64,000 nucleotides of DNA, from contig CAWFAP010000006.1 of NCBI GenBank assembly GCA_963813975.1, forward strand, positions 248,001-312,000, in the 5' to 3' direction. Positions 38,807 to 46,715 of the stretch are shown in pieces. Each line of letters begins with the position of its first letter. The stretch's first letter is position 1. A program made the translations under genes and the position numbers. Below the pieces are notes generated by a model, which ran no database searches, was not told the origin of the DNA, and saw only the letters and a list, made by a program, of their open reading frames with translations. The DNA is from RYN-230 sp963813975. Lineage in GTDB: Bacteria; Actinomycetota; Actinomycetes; Streptosporangiales; Streptosporangiaceae.

Positions 38807-39948
38807 CGGCACCGGATTCCGCCGGCCCCGCCGGCGACCGCGGCCCGGCCCCGGGGAGCCCGGTTTCGCCAGGCTCGGGCCCGGTCGGCCTGGGCGCGGT
38901 CGGGCTGGGCCGGTGGGCCCGGGTCATGGCCCAGGCCTACGCGGCCAGCCCCCTCGTGGAACTGCGCAGCTGCTACACCCGCAATCCGGAGCGGCGGCAG
39001 GCCTTCGCCGCCGACTTCGGCTGCGGCCAGGACGAATCGCTGGACGCGCTGCTGGCCCGCGATGACATTGACGGCATCGTGATCACCGCGCCCAACGACC
39101 AGCACGCGCCGATCATCGAGGCCGCGGCGGCTGTCGGCAAGCACGTGTACACCGAGAAACCCGTCGCGGTGGCCCTGGCCGACCTGCGCCGGATCCGGGC
39201 CGCGGTGCTGGGCTCCGGGATCGTCTTCGCGTGCGGGCACAGCGCCCGGCGCCTGTCCGGGATGCGGGCCATGAAGAGCCTGCTGGACAGCGGGGCGGCG
39301 GGCGCGCCGTCCATGGTGGAGGCGGTGTTCGGGAACGAGCGCGGCCTGGAACTCAAGGAAGGTGACTGGCGGGCCGACCCGGTCCAGGCTCCGGGCGGCC
39401 CCCTGACCCAGCTGGGCATCCACCAGATCGACAACCTGCAGTACCTGCTCGGCCCGGCCCGCCGGGCGGTCGCCATGGGGCAGGCGCCCCGGCCCGGCAT
39501 CGCCAACCAGCTGGCGGTCGGGGTGCTGCTCGAGTTCGACGAGTCCCTCGGCTACCTGGGCTGCAACTGGCTCTCCCCGGGCAGCTTCACCATCGACGTG
39601 TACGCGACCGTGGCCCGGCTCCGTTACGAGCTGGACTTCTCCTGGTGGAGCAATTCCGCCCAGACCGACGGGCACACCCGGCTGACCCGCACCGTGATCG
39701 CCGCGGACAGCACCAACCCGGACGCCCGTGTCCTGGCCACCGAGGAGGTGGCGCTGCCGCCGCGCGATCATCTGCGGGAGGAGATCGAGGAGTTCGCCGG
39801 GGCCATCCGGGGCACGGCCCGGGTCGAGGTGGGCCTGGCCGAGGCCCTGGCCAACGTGGCGGTGCTGCAGGCCGCCGCACGGTCGCTGCGCACCGGGACG
39901 CCCACCGCGATCGGCGACATCATGGCCGATATCGAGGAGCCCGGCTGA
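38803..39948 (+). CDS. Gfo/Idh/MocA-family oxidoreductase
   Basis: 381-residue NAD(P)-dependent dehydrogenase. The N-terminal Rossmann fold shows VGLGAVGLGRWARVMAQAY and DGIVITAPNDQHAPI; the conserved catalytic lysine is in YTEKPVAVAL, and the C-terminal substrate domain has GGPLTQLGIHQIDNLQYLLG with the usual histidine. Such enzymes oxidise a hydroxyl of sugars, inositols or sugar acids. The GTG start overlaps the binding-protein stop. In this operon it could oxidise the imported compound or an intermediate before the lyase step; the substrate is unknown. Confidence 0.9.
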   Translation: MTAPDSAGPAGDRGPAPGSPVSPGSGPVGLGAVGLGRWARVMAQAYAASPLVELRSCYTRNPERRQAFAADFGCGQDESLDALLARDDIDGIVITAPNDQHAPIIEAAAAVGKHVYTEKPVAVALADLRRIRAAVLGSGIVFACGHSARRLSGMRAMKSLLDSGAAGAPSMVEAVFGNERGLELKEGDWRADPVQAPGGPLTQLGIHQIDNLQYLLGPARRAVAMGQAPRPGIANQLAVGVLLEFDESLGYLGCNWLSPGSFTIDVYATVARLRYELDFSWWSNSAQTDGHTRLTRTVIAADSTNPDARVLATEEVALPPRDHLREEIEEFAGAIRGTARVEVGLAEALANVAVLQAAARSLRTGTPTAIGDIMADIEEPG

Positions 39949-40757
39949 TGGGCCCCGCGGCCGCCGCCCCGCCCAGCCGGCGGTTCGATGAGCTGACCGA
40001 TCCGGAGATCGCCGCGGCGCTGGCCCGCAGCCCCCGGGTGATCCTGCCCATGGGCAGCGTCGAGCAGCACGGCCCGCACCTGCCGACCGGGACCGACTTC
40101 TTCGCCGCCACCGCGATCGCGCTCGAGGTGGCCGAGCACCTCGACGCGCTGGTGCTGCCGCTGTGCCCGCTGGGCGTGACCCCGATGCACATGCCGTACG
40201 CGGGCACCGTGTCGCTCCGGCCGGGCACGCTGCAGGACGTGGTCACCGACATCGGCTCGTCGCTGGCCGCGCACGGCGGCCGGGAGTTCGTGATCCTGAA
40301 CTGGCACGAGGGCAACATCCCGTCCCTGGCCCTGGCCGCCGAGCAGCTGCACCGGGAGATCGGCCTGGCCGTGGTCGTGGTGCAGGCCTGCTACGTGGCC
40401 GAGGAGCGGTTCGGGCCGCGGGCCGGGGGACTGACCCACGGCGGGAAGATCGAGACCTGGTCCGTGCTCTGCTGCCGCCCCGACCTCGTGCACCTGGACC
40501 GGGCCGGGGGCAGCGGCGACCGGCAGCGCGGCGAGCTGGCTGACCAGCTCCGCCGGGACCGCTCGTTCCAGCCGGTCCTGACCGACGTCCGGACCATGTC
40601 CCTCACCGGCTGGTACGGCGATCCGGCCGGCGCGACCGAGGACGAGGCGAAGGTTTTCGTTGCGGAAATAGGGACGGAAATCGCGGCGCGGCTGGACGGT
40701 GTGCTCAAGGCGCTCGCCACCGTGCAGCCCGGTGGGCAACCGGGAGGCTCCTCGTGA
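39948..40757 (+). CDS. Creatininase-family amidohydrolase
   Basis: 269-residue metal-dependent hydrolase of the creatininase fold. Metal and active-site motifs are visible: MGSVEQHGPHLPTGTD (Glu, His, Asp), NWHEGN (His) and GLTHGGKIETWSVL (Glu). Relatives open cyclic amides or act on lactones and amide precursors. ATG 39948 overlaps the previous stop (TGATG). Its role here could be hydrolysis of a lactone or lactam from the neighbouring dehydrogenase; this is inferred from gene context only. Confidence 0.87.
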   Translation: MGPAAAAPPSRRFDELTDPEIAAALARSPRVILPMGSVEQHGPHLPTGTDFFAATAIALEVAEHLDALVLPLCPLGVTPMHMPYAGTVSLRPGTLQDVVTDIGSSLAAHGGREFVILNWHEGNIPSLALAAEQLHREIGLAVVVVQACYVAEERFGPRAGGLTHGGKIETWSVLCCRPDLVHLDRAGGSGDRQRGELADQLRRDRSFQPVLTDVRTMSLTGWYGDPAGATEDEAKVFVAEIGTEIAARLDGVLKALATVQPGGQPGGSS

Positions 40758-41158
40758 CCGCGGTCATCGCGGCCGGCCAGGGGCGGGCCATGAACCTGCC
40801 CGGGCGGTCGGCGGTGGAGCTCATCTCCGGGGCCGAGGGCGGGTACGACGTGACGGTCCGGCGGGTGACGATCCCGCCCGAGGACGGGGCCGCGCCAGCC
40901 CGCGGCCCGCACCGGCACGACGGCTGCGCGGAGGTCATCCTGATCGTCTCGGGGGCAGGCGAGTTCACCACGCCGTCCCGGAACTGGCCGGTGGGACCGG
41001 GGGACGTGATCGTGGTCTCGCCCGGGGAACCGCACCAGACCCGCAACCCCGGCCCCGGTGACCTGGTCAGCCTGTGCTACTTCCCGGTCCCCGACCTCGC
41101 CGCGGTGACCAGCGAGCCCGGCCGCCGGACGACGCGAACGGGGGAGGAAACACTGTGA
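40754..41158 (+). CDS. Small cupin-domain protein
   Basis: 134 residues, one cupin barrel. Motif 1 (HRHDGCAEVILIVSGAGEF) and motif 2 (PGDVIVVSPGEPHQTRN) have the His/His/Glu/His metal ligands in place. Small cupins in catabolic operons act as isomerases, lyases or ligand sensors. GTG overlaps the creatininase stop (GTGA), and its own stop overlaps the next start. No specific reaction can be named. Confidence 0.87.
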   Translation: MTAVIAAGQGRAMNLPGRSAVELISGAEGGYDVTVRRVTIPPEDGAAPARGPHRHDGCAEVILIVSGAGEFTTPSRNWPVGPGDVIVVSPGEPHQTRNPGPGDLVSLCYFPVPDLAAVTSEPGRRTTRTGEETL

Positions 41159-42144
41159 GCGCTGACGTCCTGTGCCTGCGGCCCGAGGCAGACTTCGACG
41201 AGGTCGGCGTGCGGCCGCCGGGGGACCTGCGGATCCGGTTCGCCGCCGCGCCGGAGGCGGTCCCGGACGCGGACCTGGCCACCGCCCGCGCGGTGGTGCT
41301 GGCGTCCGTCGGGCAGGCCCTGGACCGGGCCTGGGCGGACCGGGCCGCGCACGTCGAGCTGGTCCAGTTCACCGGGGCCGGCGTGGACCGCGCCGCCGGC
41401 GCGTTCACCGGGCGGCCCGGGGTTGCGGTGGCCAACGTGCCTGCGGCGAATGCGCGCGAGGTGGCCGAGTACGTGCTGCTGGCCACCGGCAGCCTGCTGC
41501 GCGGCCTGGCCCTCGCGGACCGGGAGATCCGCGCGGGCCGGTACCGGGAGGTACGCGGGCGGCTGACCCCGGCCGCGGTGCGCAGCCTGCACTCCGCTAC
41601 GGTCGGCGTGGTCGGGCTGGGCCAGATCGGGCTGGCTACCGCGCGCCTGTTCCAGGCGGTGGGGGCGCAGGTCAGCTACAGTGACCCGGCCCCGCGGGAC
41701 CCGTCCGGGGCCGCCGAGCTCGGGCTGGGCCGCCTCGACCTTGACGAGTTGCTGGCGGGCAGCGACGTGGTCACGCTGCACGTGCCGCTGGTGGCCGCCA
41801 CCCGGGGCCTGATCGGCCAGGCGGAGCTGCGCCGGATGCGCCCCGGTGCCATCCTGGTCAACGCGTCGCGCGGCGGGGTGGTCGACGAGGCCGCGCTGTC
41901 CCGCGCGCTGGAAGACGGTCCCCTGGGCGGCGCCGTCGTGGACGTCTACGCACAGGAACCGCCCCCGCCGCAGTCGCCGCTGCTGGACCTGTCCTCGGCC
42001 GCGGCCGACCGGGTGCTGTACACGCCGCACGTGGCGGGCGTGGCCTACGAGGCGGCCCGCCGTCTCTACACCGAGGCATGGGCGAACGTCCAGCGGGTCC
42101 TGGTTGAGGGGCTGCCCCCGGCCAACCAGATCAGCTCAGCCTGA
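41155..42144 (+). CDS. D-isomer-specific 2-hydroxyacid dehydrogenase
   Basis: 329 residues. The cofactor-binding domain has VGVVGLGQIGLATARLF; the catalytic set is Arg in NASRGGVVDE, Glu in VYAQEPP and His in YTPHVAGVAY. The family interconverts 2-hydroxy and 2-oxo acids with NAD(P)H in the cytoplasm; SlcC, the (S)-sulfolactate dehydrogenase, belongs to it, which fits a SuyAB-like lyase in the same locus. GTG 41155 overlaps the cupin stop and has GGGGGAGG upstream. It is the last gene of the tightly overlapped operon. Confidence 0.9.
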   Translation: MSADVLCLRPEADFDEVGVRPPGDLRIRFAAAPEAVPDADLATARAVVLASVGQALDRAWADRAAHVELVQFTGAGVDRAAGAFTGRPGVAVANVPAANAREVAEYVLLATGSLLRGLALADREIRAGRYREVRGRLTPAAVRSLHSATVGVVGLGQIGLATARLFQAVGAQVSYSDPAPRDPSGAAELGLGRLDLDELLAGSDVVTLHVPLVAATRGLIGQAELRRMRPGAILVNASRGGVVDEAALSRALEDGPLGGAVVDVYAQEPPPPQSPLLDLSSAAADRVLYTPHVAGVAYEAARRLYTEAWANVQRVLVEGLPPANQISSA

Positions 42145-42181
42145 CTTTGCTCCTTCTGACCTTTGAGCGTCTCATCGTGTC

Positions 42182-42192
42182 TGGTCAGACTG
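42182..42192. promoter_or_regulatory. GntR operator copy 3, imperfect
   Basis: TGGTCAGACTG differs from the two divergent-promoter copies only in its last two bases. It lies 38 bases after the hydroxyacid dehydrogenase stop and 58 bases before the glutamate-cysteine ligase-like start, so it may bring that gene under the same regulator. Confidence 0.5.
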
Positions 42193-42250
42193 CGGTTCAC
42201 GTGTCAGGGTGGGCAGGAGGCCATCTCCCATGGTCGGGCGCGGAGGGCCG

Positions 42251-43732
42251 ATGGGCAGGGACGTTCCAGCGATCACGGTAAGCCAGCAGGACCGCCGCCG
42301 GTACCGGGAAAAAGTGCGCCAGTGCCTGGACGTGCTCGCGCGGATGCTGCGCGATTCCTGGTTCGAGACCTCGACCCGGCAGGTGGGTCTCGAGGTCGAG
42401 GTGAACCTGGTCAACGATTCGGGCACGGCGTCAATGCGCAGCCCGGACGTGCTCGACGCGATCGGGGACCCCTCCTGGGCCCCGGAGCTCGGCCGGTTCA
42501 ATATCGAGATCAACATGCCGCCGCGGCCGTTGTGCGGGGACGCCCTGGACCAGCTCGAGGCGCAGCTGCTGGCCAGCCTGAAGCACGCGGACCAGCGGGC
42601 CAGGGACGTGGGCAGCCGGCTGGCCATGGTCGGCATCCTGCCCAGCATCCAGCAGGCCGACGTGAGCGAGGACGCCATGTCGGAGAACCCGCGCTTCTGG
42701 CTGCTGAACGAGCAGATCTGCGCGGCGCGCGGGGAGGACGCGCGGATCGCGATCGAGGGCCAGGAACAGCTGCTGACCCACGTGGACAACATCATGGCCG
42801 AGGCGGCCTGCACCAGCGTGCAGTGTCATCTCCAGGTCAGCCCGGAGGCGTTCGGCAATTACTGGAACGCCGCGCAGGCCATCGCGGGCGTCCAGGTCGC
42901 GCTGGGCGCCAACTCGCCGTTCCTGTTTGGCCGGGAACTGTGGCGCGAGACCCGGATCACCCTGTTCCAGCAGGCCACCGACACCCGGCCGGAAGAACTC
43001 CAGGTGCAGGGGGTACGGCCACGCGTCTGGTTCGGTGAGCGGTGGATCACCTCGGTCTTCGACCTGTTCGAGGAGAACCTCCGCTACTTCCCGTCGCTGC
43101 TGCCGTTGTGCGCGGACGAGGACCCGCTGGCCGAGCTGGAGCGGGGAGCCGTCCCGGAGCTCGGTGAGCTGACCCTGCACAACGGCACGGTGTACCGCTG
43201 GAACCGGCCGGTGTATGCGGTCACGGACGGGCGGCCGCACCTGCGGGTGGAGAACCGGGTGCTGCCCGCCGGCCCGACCGCCGCGGACATCACCGCCAAC
43301 GCCGCCTTCTACTACGGGCTGGTCCGGGCGCTGGCCGAGGCCGAACGGCCGATCTGGACCCGGATGTCGTTCGCCGCGGCCGGGGAGAACCTGATGGAGG
43401 CGGCCCGGCACGGCATCGACGCGCACCTGTACTGGCCGGGCCTGGGCGTCGTGCCCGCCACCGAGCTCACGCTGCGGCGGCTGCTGCCCATGGCCCGCGA
43501 GGGACTGACCCGGTGGGGCGTCGATTCCCGGCATGCCGACCGGTGCCTCGGCATCATCGAGCAGCGCTGCCTGGCCGGACGCACCGGCGCGACCTGGCAG
43601 TCGGAGACCGTGCACCAGCTGGAGGGCCGCGGGCGGCTCGACCGGGGCGCGGCGCTGCGCCGGATGACCCAGCGCTACATCGAGCACATGCACACCAACG
43701 AGCCCGTCCACTCCTGGCCGCCGGGTTACTGA
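42251..43732 (+). CDS. Glutamate-cysteine ligase family (GCS2-like) protein
   Basis: 493 residues. Family blocks are GLEVEVNLVND, LGRFNIEINMPPRPL, LLNEQI, ACTSVQCHLQVSPEAFGNYWNAAQAI, GANSPFLFGRELWRETRI and HNGTVYRWNRPVYAV, giving the ATP-grasp-like fold of bacterial gamma-glutamylcysteine synthetases. Actinobacterial relatives make gamma-glutamylcysteine for ergothioneine (EgtA) or have unassigned ligase roles, since these bacteria use mycothiol. ATG 42251 follows GGAGGG and matches the usual MGRDV start; in-frame GTG 42209 and ATG 42230 are less likely. The GntR-like operator upstream suggests a link with the preceding locus. Confidence 0.85.
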   Translation: MGRDVPAITVSQQDRRRYREKVRQCLDVLARMLRDSWFETSTRQVGLEVEVNLVNDSGTASMRSPDVLDAIGDPSWAPELGRFNIEINMPPRPLCGDALDQLEAQLLASLKHADQRARDVGSRLAMVGILPSIQQADVSEDAMSENPRFWLLNEQICAARGEDARIAIEGQEQLLTHVDNIMAEAACTSVQCHLQVSPEAFGNYWNAAQAIAGVQVALGANSPFLFGRELWRETRITLFQQATDTRPEELQVQGVRPRVWFGERWITSVFDLFEENLRYFPSLLPLCADEDPLAELERGAVPELGELTLHNGTVYRWNRPVYAVTDGRPHLRVENRVLPAGPTAADITANAAFYYGLVRALAEAERPIWTRMSFAAAGENLMEAARHGIDAHLYWPGLGVVPATELTLRRLLPMAREGLTRWGVDSRHADRCLGIIEQRCLAGRTGATWQSETVHQLEGRGRLDRGAALRRMTQRYIEHMHTNEPVHSWPPGY

Positions 43733-43763
43733 CCACCTGGGGCGGCCCGCAGGGCCCGGCGGG

Positions 43764-44648
43764 TCAGTTCTGAAGGGGTACCATCTCGCGCACGAAGTCC
43801 CCGGTGAACTGGCCCGGGTTGACCGGGGTCCAGCCGGGCCGGATGACGAACTTGGTCAGCCCGGCGGCCACGTACTGCCCGACCATGGCGCGGGCGCCGG
43901 CCCAGCCGAGGGCGACCAGCTCCGCCGGGTCATGGTCCGGGCGGCGCCGCCGCGCGGCCTCGAACAGAGCGGGCCGGGACGCGTCGTCCGCCACGGCCAG
44001 GCTGATGCCGTAGTGGTCGGGCTCGATCTCGCGGCCGGCCTCGGCCGCCGCCGCCGCGATGACCTCGCGGCCCGCGCCCGCCTCGGCCGGGGTCAGGAAG
44101 CTGGCCAGCCACCCGTCGCCCAGCCGCCCGACGCGCCGCAACGCCCCTGAGGCGCTGCCGCCCAGCCAGATGTCCACCGGCCGGGCGGGCGGCGGGCCGA
44201 CGGTGGCGCCGTCCACGGAGTAGAACTCGCCCTCGAATGTCACGGTCTCCTGGCTGAGCAACCGCCGGATCAGCGTGAGCGACTCGTCGAAGACCGCGGC
44301 CCGGCGGCCGGGCGGGACCGGGAATGCGGTGAGTTCCGCCGGCCGGGCCGGTTTGAGCCCGAACACGGGCAGCACCCGCCGGGGGGCCAGGCCGGCCAGG
44401 GTGGCGAGTTGCTTGGCCACCAGGACCGGGTGGCGGCCGGGGAGCACCGCCACCCCGGTGCCCACCTTCAGCCGGGAGGTCCGGGCCAGCGCGTGCGCCA
44501 TGCCGATGAACGGGTTGACCAGTGAGCCGTAGACCATTTCCGGCAGCCACAGGGAATCGACTGCGGCCGCCTCCAGGGCGTCCACCGCCGCGCTGAACTG
44601 ATCCGGGACACCGGCTTGGCCGAGGGAGACGCCGATTCGGACTTTCAT
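43764..44648 (-). CDS. LLM-class F420-dependent oxidoreductase
   Basis: 294-residue luciferase-like protein: VRIGVSLGQAG, SLWLPEMVYGSLVNPFIGMAHALARTS, then VAVLPGRHPVLVAKQLATLAGLAPRRVLPVFG, and DIWLGGSASGALRRVGRLGDGWLASFLTP. These are the barrel strands that hold deazaflavin or flavin. Fully open and probably functional. A decayed copy of its N-terminal half lies 1 kb away at 45645-45935 in the same orientation. Convergent with the preceding ligase gene. Substrate unknown. Confidence 0.85.
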   Translation of the reverse strand: MKVRIGVSLGQAGVPDQFSAAVDALEAAAVDSLWLPEMVYGSLVNPFIGMAHALARTSRLKVGTGVAVLPGRHPVLVAKQLATLAGLAPRRVLPVFGLKPARPAELTAFPVPPGRRAAVFDESLTLIRRLLSQETVTFEGEFYSVDGATVGPPPARPVDIWLGGSASGALRRVGRLGDGWLASFLTPAEAGAGREVIAAAAAEAGREIEPDHYGISLAVADDASRPALFEAARRRRPDHDPAELVALGWAGARAMVGQYVAAGLTKFVIRPGWTPVNPGQFTGDFVREMVPLQN

Positions 44649-44999
44649 GCTGCTATCCGATCACACAGCACCGGACCTCACAGCGTGCCGGGCGGGGCGG
44701 TTCCGCAAGTGGACGCTGTGCCCGTCGCGCCGGAGGCGGGCCAGTGGTAGGCCTGCTGGTGGGCACGACTTCCCTCTGGGCAGGAAAGTGGCTGCTGCGG
44801 CTCTGGAAACCCCCGAGTGGCCTGCTGAACTTGAGCGGACGAACCATAGCCCGCCACCCCGGTAAATGGCCGTGATCAGAGCGCTGGACAGTGCGACCCT
44901 AGCCCTCCTCCCATGACCTTCCTAGCCGTCGATGGTAAGGAGAAGGTTGATGGCGCACCATTGCTCGCCGCTTCCACAGGCCACTTAAGCTAAGCGTGA
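44649..44999. other. Intergenic region, no gene recognised
   Basis: 351 bases at the left edge of the patchwork region; clearly less G+C-rich towards 44940-45000. No promoter, tRNA or repeat could be supported. Confidence 0.5.
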
Positions 45000-45434
45000 T
45001 CATGTCGGTGGTGCTGCGGGTGCAGGGATGACGCCAAGTTGCTGCATCATCGCGAGGGTGTCCATAATGATCCGGCTTTCGGCTATCTTGCCGTCGGTGA
45101 ACCGGTCAATGGTCCATGCAGCCACGGCGATGTTCTTTCCGGTGGCTGGTATGCCCAAGAACGAACCTTGGTGGGTACCTTGCCAGACAGATCGGCTCCA
45201 GACCCGGTCTTCGTCTGCGATCTGCTCCTCGACTGTCCATCGCACGTCGGGGAACGCCGCAATCCAGCTTGCTAGCCACCGCCGGAGGCCTTCTCGGCCT
45301 GGACTCATGCCCGGTGGTGGTTCGTCCTCGACGTAGTCAGCGTGGAAGATTTCGTCAAGAGCGGACAGGTCGTGTCCGGTCAAGACCTCATCAGCGAATC
45401 GCTGCAGTTGCGCCGTGTTCGCTTCCGTGGACAT
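45000..45434 (-). CDS. SnoaL/ester-cyclase-like NTF2-fold protein
   Basis: 144 residues with the SnoaL-like polyketide-cyclase/ester-cyclase pattern: LQRFADEVLTGHDLSALDEIFHADYVED, GREGLRRWLASWIAAFPDVRWTVEEQIADEDRVWSR and GTHQGSFLGIPATGKNI. The fold is a cone-shaped barrel that binds small hydrophobic molecules. ATG 45434 has AAGGAG 7 bases upstream. It separates the intact luciferase-like gene from its decayed copy. No biosynthetic cluster is near, so the substrate is unknown. Confidence 0.82.
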   Translation of the reverse strand: MSTEANTAQLQRFADEVLTGHDLSALDEIFHADYVEDEPPPGMSPGREGLRRWLASWIAAFPDVRWTVEEQIADEDRVWSRSVWQGTHQGSFLGIPATGKNIAVAAWTIDRFTDGKIAESRIIMDTLAMMQQLGVIPAPAAPPT

Positions 45435-45644
45435 TGTTCAACTCCTTACAGCTCGGCGGAGTAACGGCCTTATGAGCTTTTGTGACCATACGAAACGGCT
45501 GTCCCGGTAAGACGGCAGGCCGCGTGCCCGGATGCGTCGCCAGCGTCCTAGCTTACGGTCATGCCCGGCTGTAGCCGATAGCTTTGGGCATGGCCTGGAC
45601 CCGTCGCCATGGTCGGTTGATTTCCGGCTGTCTCAATTCGTAGG

Positions 45645-45935
45645 GGGCTTCGTTTCGTCGAATACAGCGCTTTGAGACTTCGCTGGCCCGGGGAACGCGG
45701 GCTGTTCTGCGGGACGGGCTGGTTTGAGGCCGAATGCCGGAAGTACCCGGCGGGGGCCAGTGTGGCGAGTTTAAGTACCCGGACCGGGTGGCGGCCGGGG
45801 AGCACCGCGACCCGGTGCCCACCTTCAGCCGGGAGGTCCGGGCCAGCGCGTGCGCCACGGCGATGAACGCGTCCGCCAGTGGCCCGTAGACCATTCCGGC
45901 CAGACGGGCCAGATCTGGCCGTTGGTCACGATCAT
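45645..45935 (-). pseudogene. Decayed partial copy of the LLM oxidoreductase gene
   Basis: DNA matches the N-terminal to middle part of the gene at 43764-44648 closely by eye. The segment MVYGPLADAFIAVAHALARTSRLKVGTG is in one frame; the next piece (LPGRHPVRVLKLATLA) is in another, and later parts carry deletions (for example SNQPVPQNSPRSPG against KPARPAELTAFPVPPG). Both ends are missing, so no product is expected. It is evidence of an old tandem duplication around the SnoaL-like gene. Confidence 0.75.
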
Positions 45936-46108
45936 CCGCTCGCCCCCTCGTTGAGGGCAAAGATCTCAACCTGACGCAGACGCCTGGCGCTGAGCTTGGC
46001 CGTACAACGCCCTCCTCGTCCCGAAGCCATGATCTTTACGCGGGCAAACCGGCTCGCCGTGAAGGCCATCGAGGTGCGATGCTGGACGGGGCAGGAGGAG
46101 GGATCAAC

Positions 46109-46702
46109 ATGGGAGTCCTCCGCTGGTGGAAGCATCTGGGACGGCGCTTGGCCACGGCCACGACGGTGACCGTCGCGACGATCCTCGGCCTGGCGGCATG
46201 CACGTCCGCTGCTCCCGCGCATGGGCCGCGCCCGACGTCTGCTAGCGGCAGGGTCATCTCGCTGACCACGGTCTCGACCTTGCGGTCGCTGTTCAACCGT
46301 GACGATGGGCATCCCCGCCTGGTGCTGCTGTTTTCCCCTACTTGAATGACGTGTCTCGCGGGCGCCAGTTGGGTGCAGAGCAACATTCTGAGCAGGATGG
46401 CTGATCCGGCGCTTCGGGTACTGGTGGTCTGGGTGCCCTTCATGGATGGAACACGAGATTCGATCAACCCGTCGGTCTTCCCGGACCGCCGGGTCACTAG
46501 CTTGTGGGATCAGGGTGCGGTGTCCAGCCAGTGGTTCTCTCAGCACGTCACCGGTCAGGTTGGCCCTACCTGGGACTACTACCTGGTGTTTTCGGCCCGG
46601 GCCCGCTGGGGTGCGGTACCTGGCCCCATCGTGAGCCAGGGTGGCACGGTGATCGGACAGAGCACCCAGCTGCTGGCCGCGATCCGGCCGCTTCTGCGCT
46701 GA
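46109..46702 (+). CDS. Thioredoxin-fold lipoprotein with in-frame TGA (candidate UxxC selenoprotein)
   Basis: ATG 46109 (AGGAGG upstream) starts a signal peptide with lipobox LAAC. The frame runs to RLVLLFSPT, then TGA at 46343-46345, and continues in the same frame with MTCLAGASWVQSNILSRM to a stop at 46700-46702 (197 residues if the TGA is read). In thioredoxin-like proteins the hydrophobic strand LVLLFSPT is followed by CxxC; here the TGA takes the place of the first Cys, giving TGA-Met-Thr-Cys, that is UxxC. A hairpin with loop AGTTG begins 21 bases after the TGA, as bacterial SECIS elements do. A CcdA-type protein, the usual electron donor of such lipoproteins, follows. The alternative is a Cys-to-stop nonsense mutation in a region with other pseudogenes. 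Confidence 0.6.
46355..46380 (+). promoter_or_regulatory. Candidate bacterial SECIS hairpin
   Basis: GCGCC (46362-46366) pairs with GGTGC (46372-46376) around a 5-base loop AGTTG (46367-46371), with G at the second loop position. An outer CTC/GAG pair (46355-46357, 46378-46380) extends it past an internal loop. The loop begins 22 bases after the TGA, inside the 16-37 range known for bacterial SECIS. Such small hairpins also arise by chance in G+C-rich DNA. Confidence 0.4.
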
Positions 46703-46715
46703 TCCGGTCCCGGCC

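Noticed and set aside
44649..44999. Possible tRNA or attachment site at the left edge of the patchwork region
   Set aside because: No cloverleaf or direct repeat could be drawn and no integrase gene is present.
46346..46702. A separate gene starting at the ATG right after the TGA
   Set aside because: It would lack a signal peptide and the first half of the thioredoxin fold, and has no ribosome site; read-through or a pseudogene explains it better.
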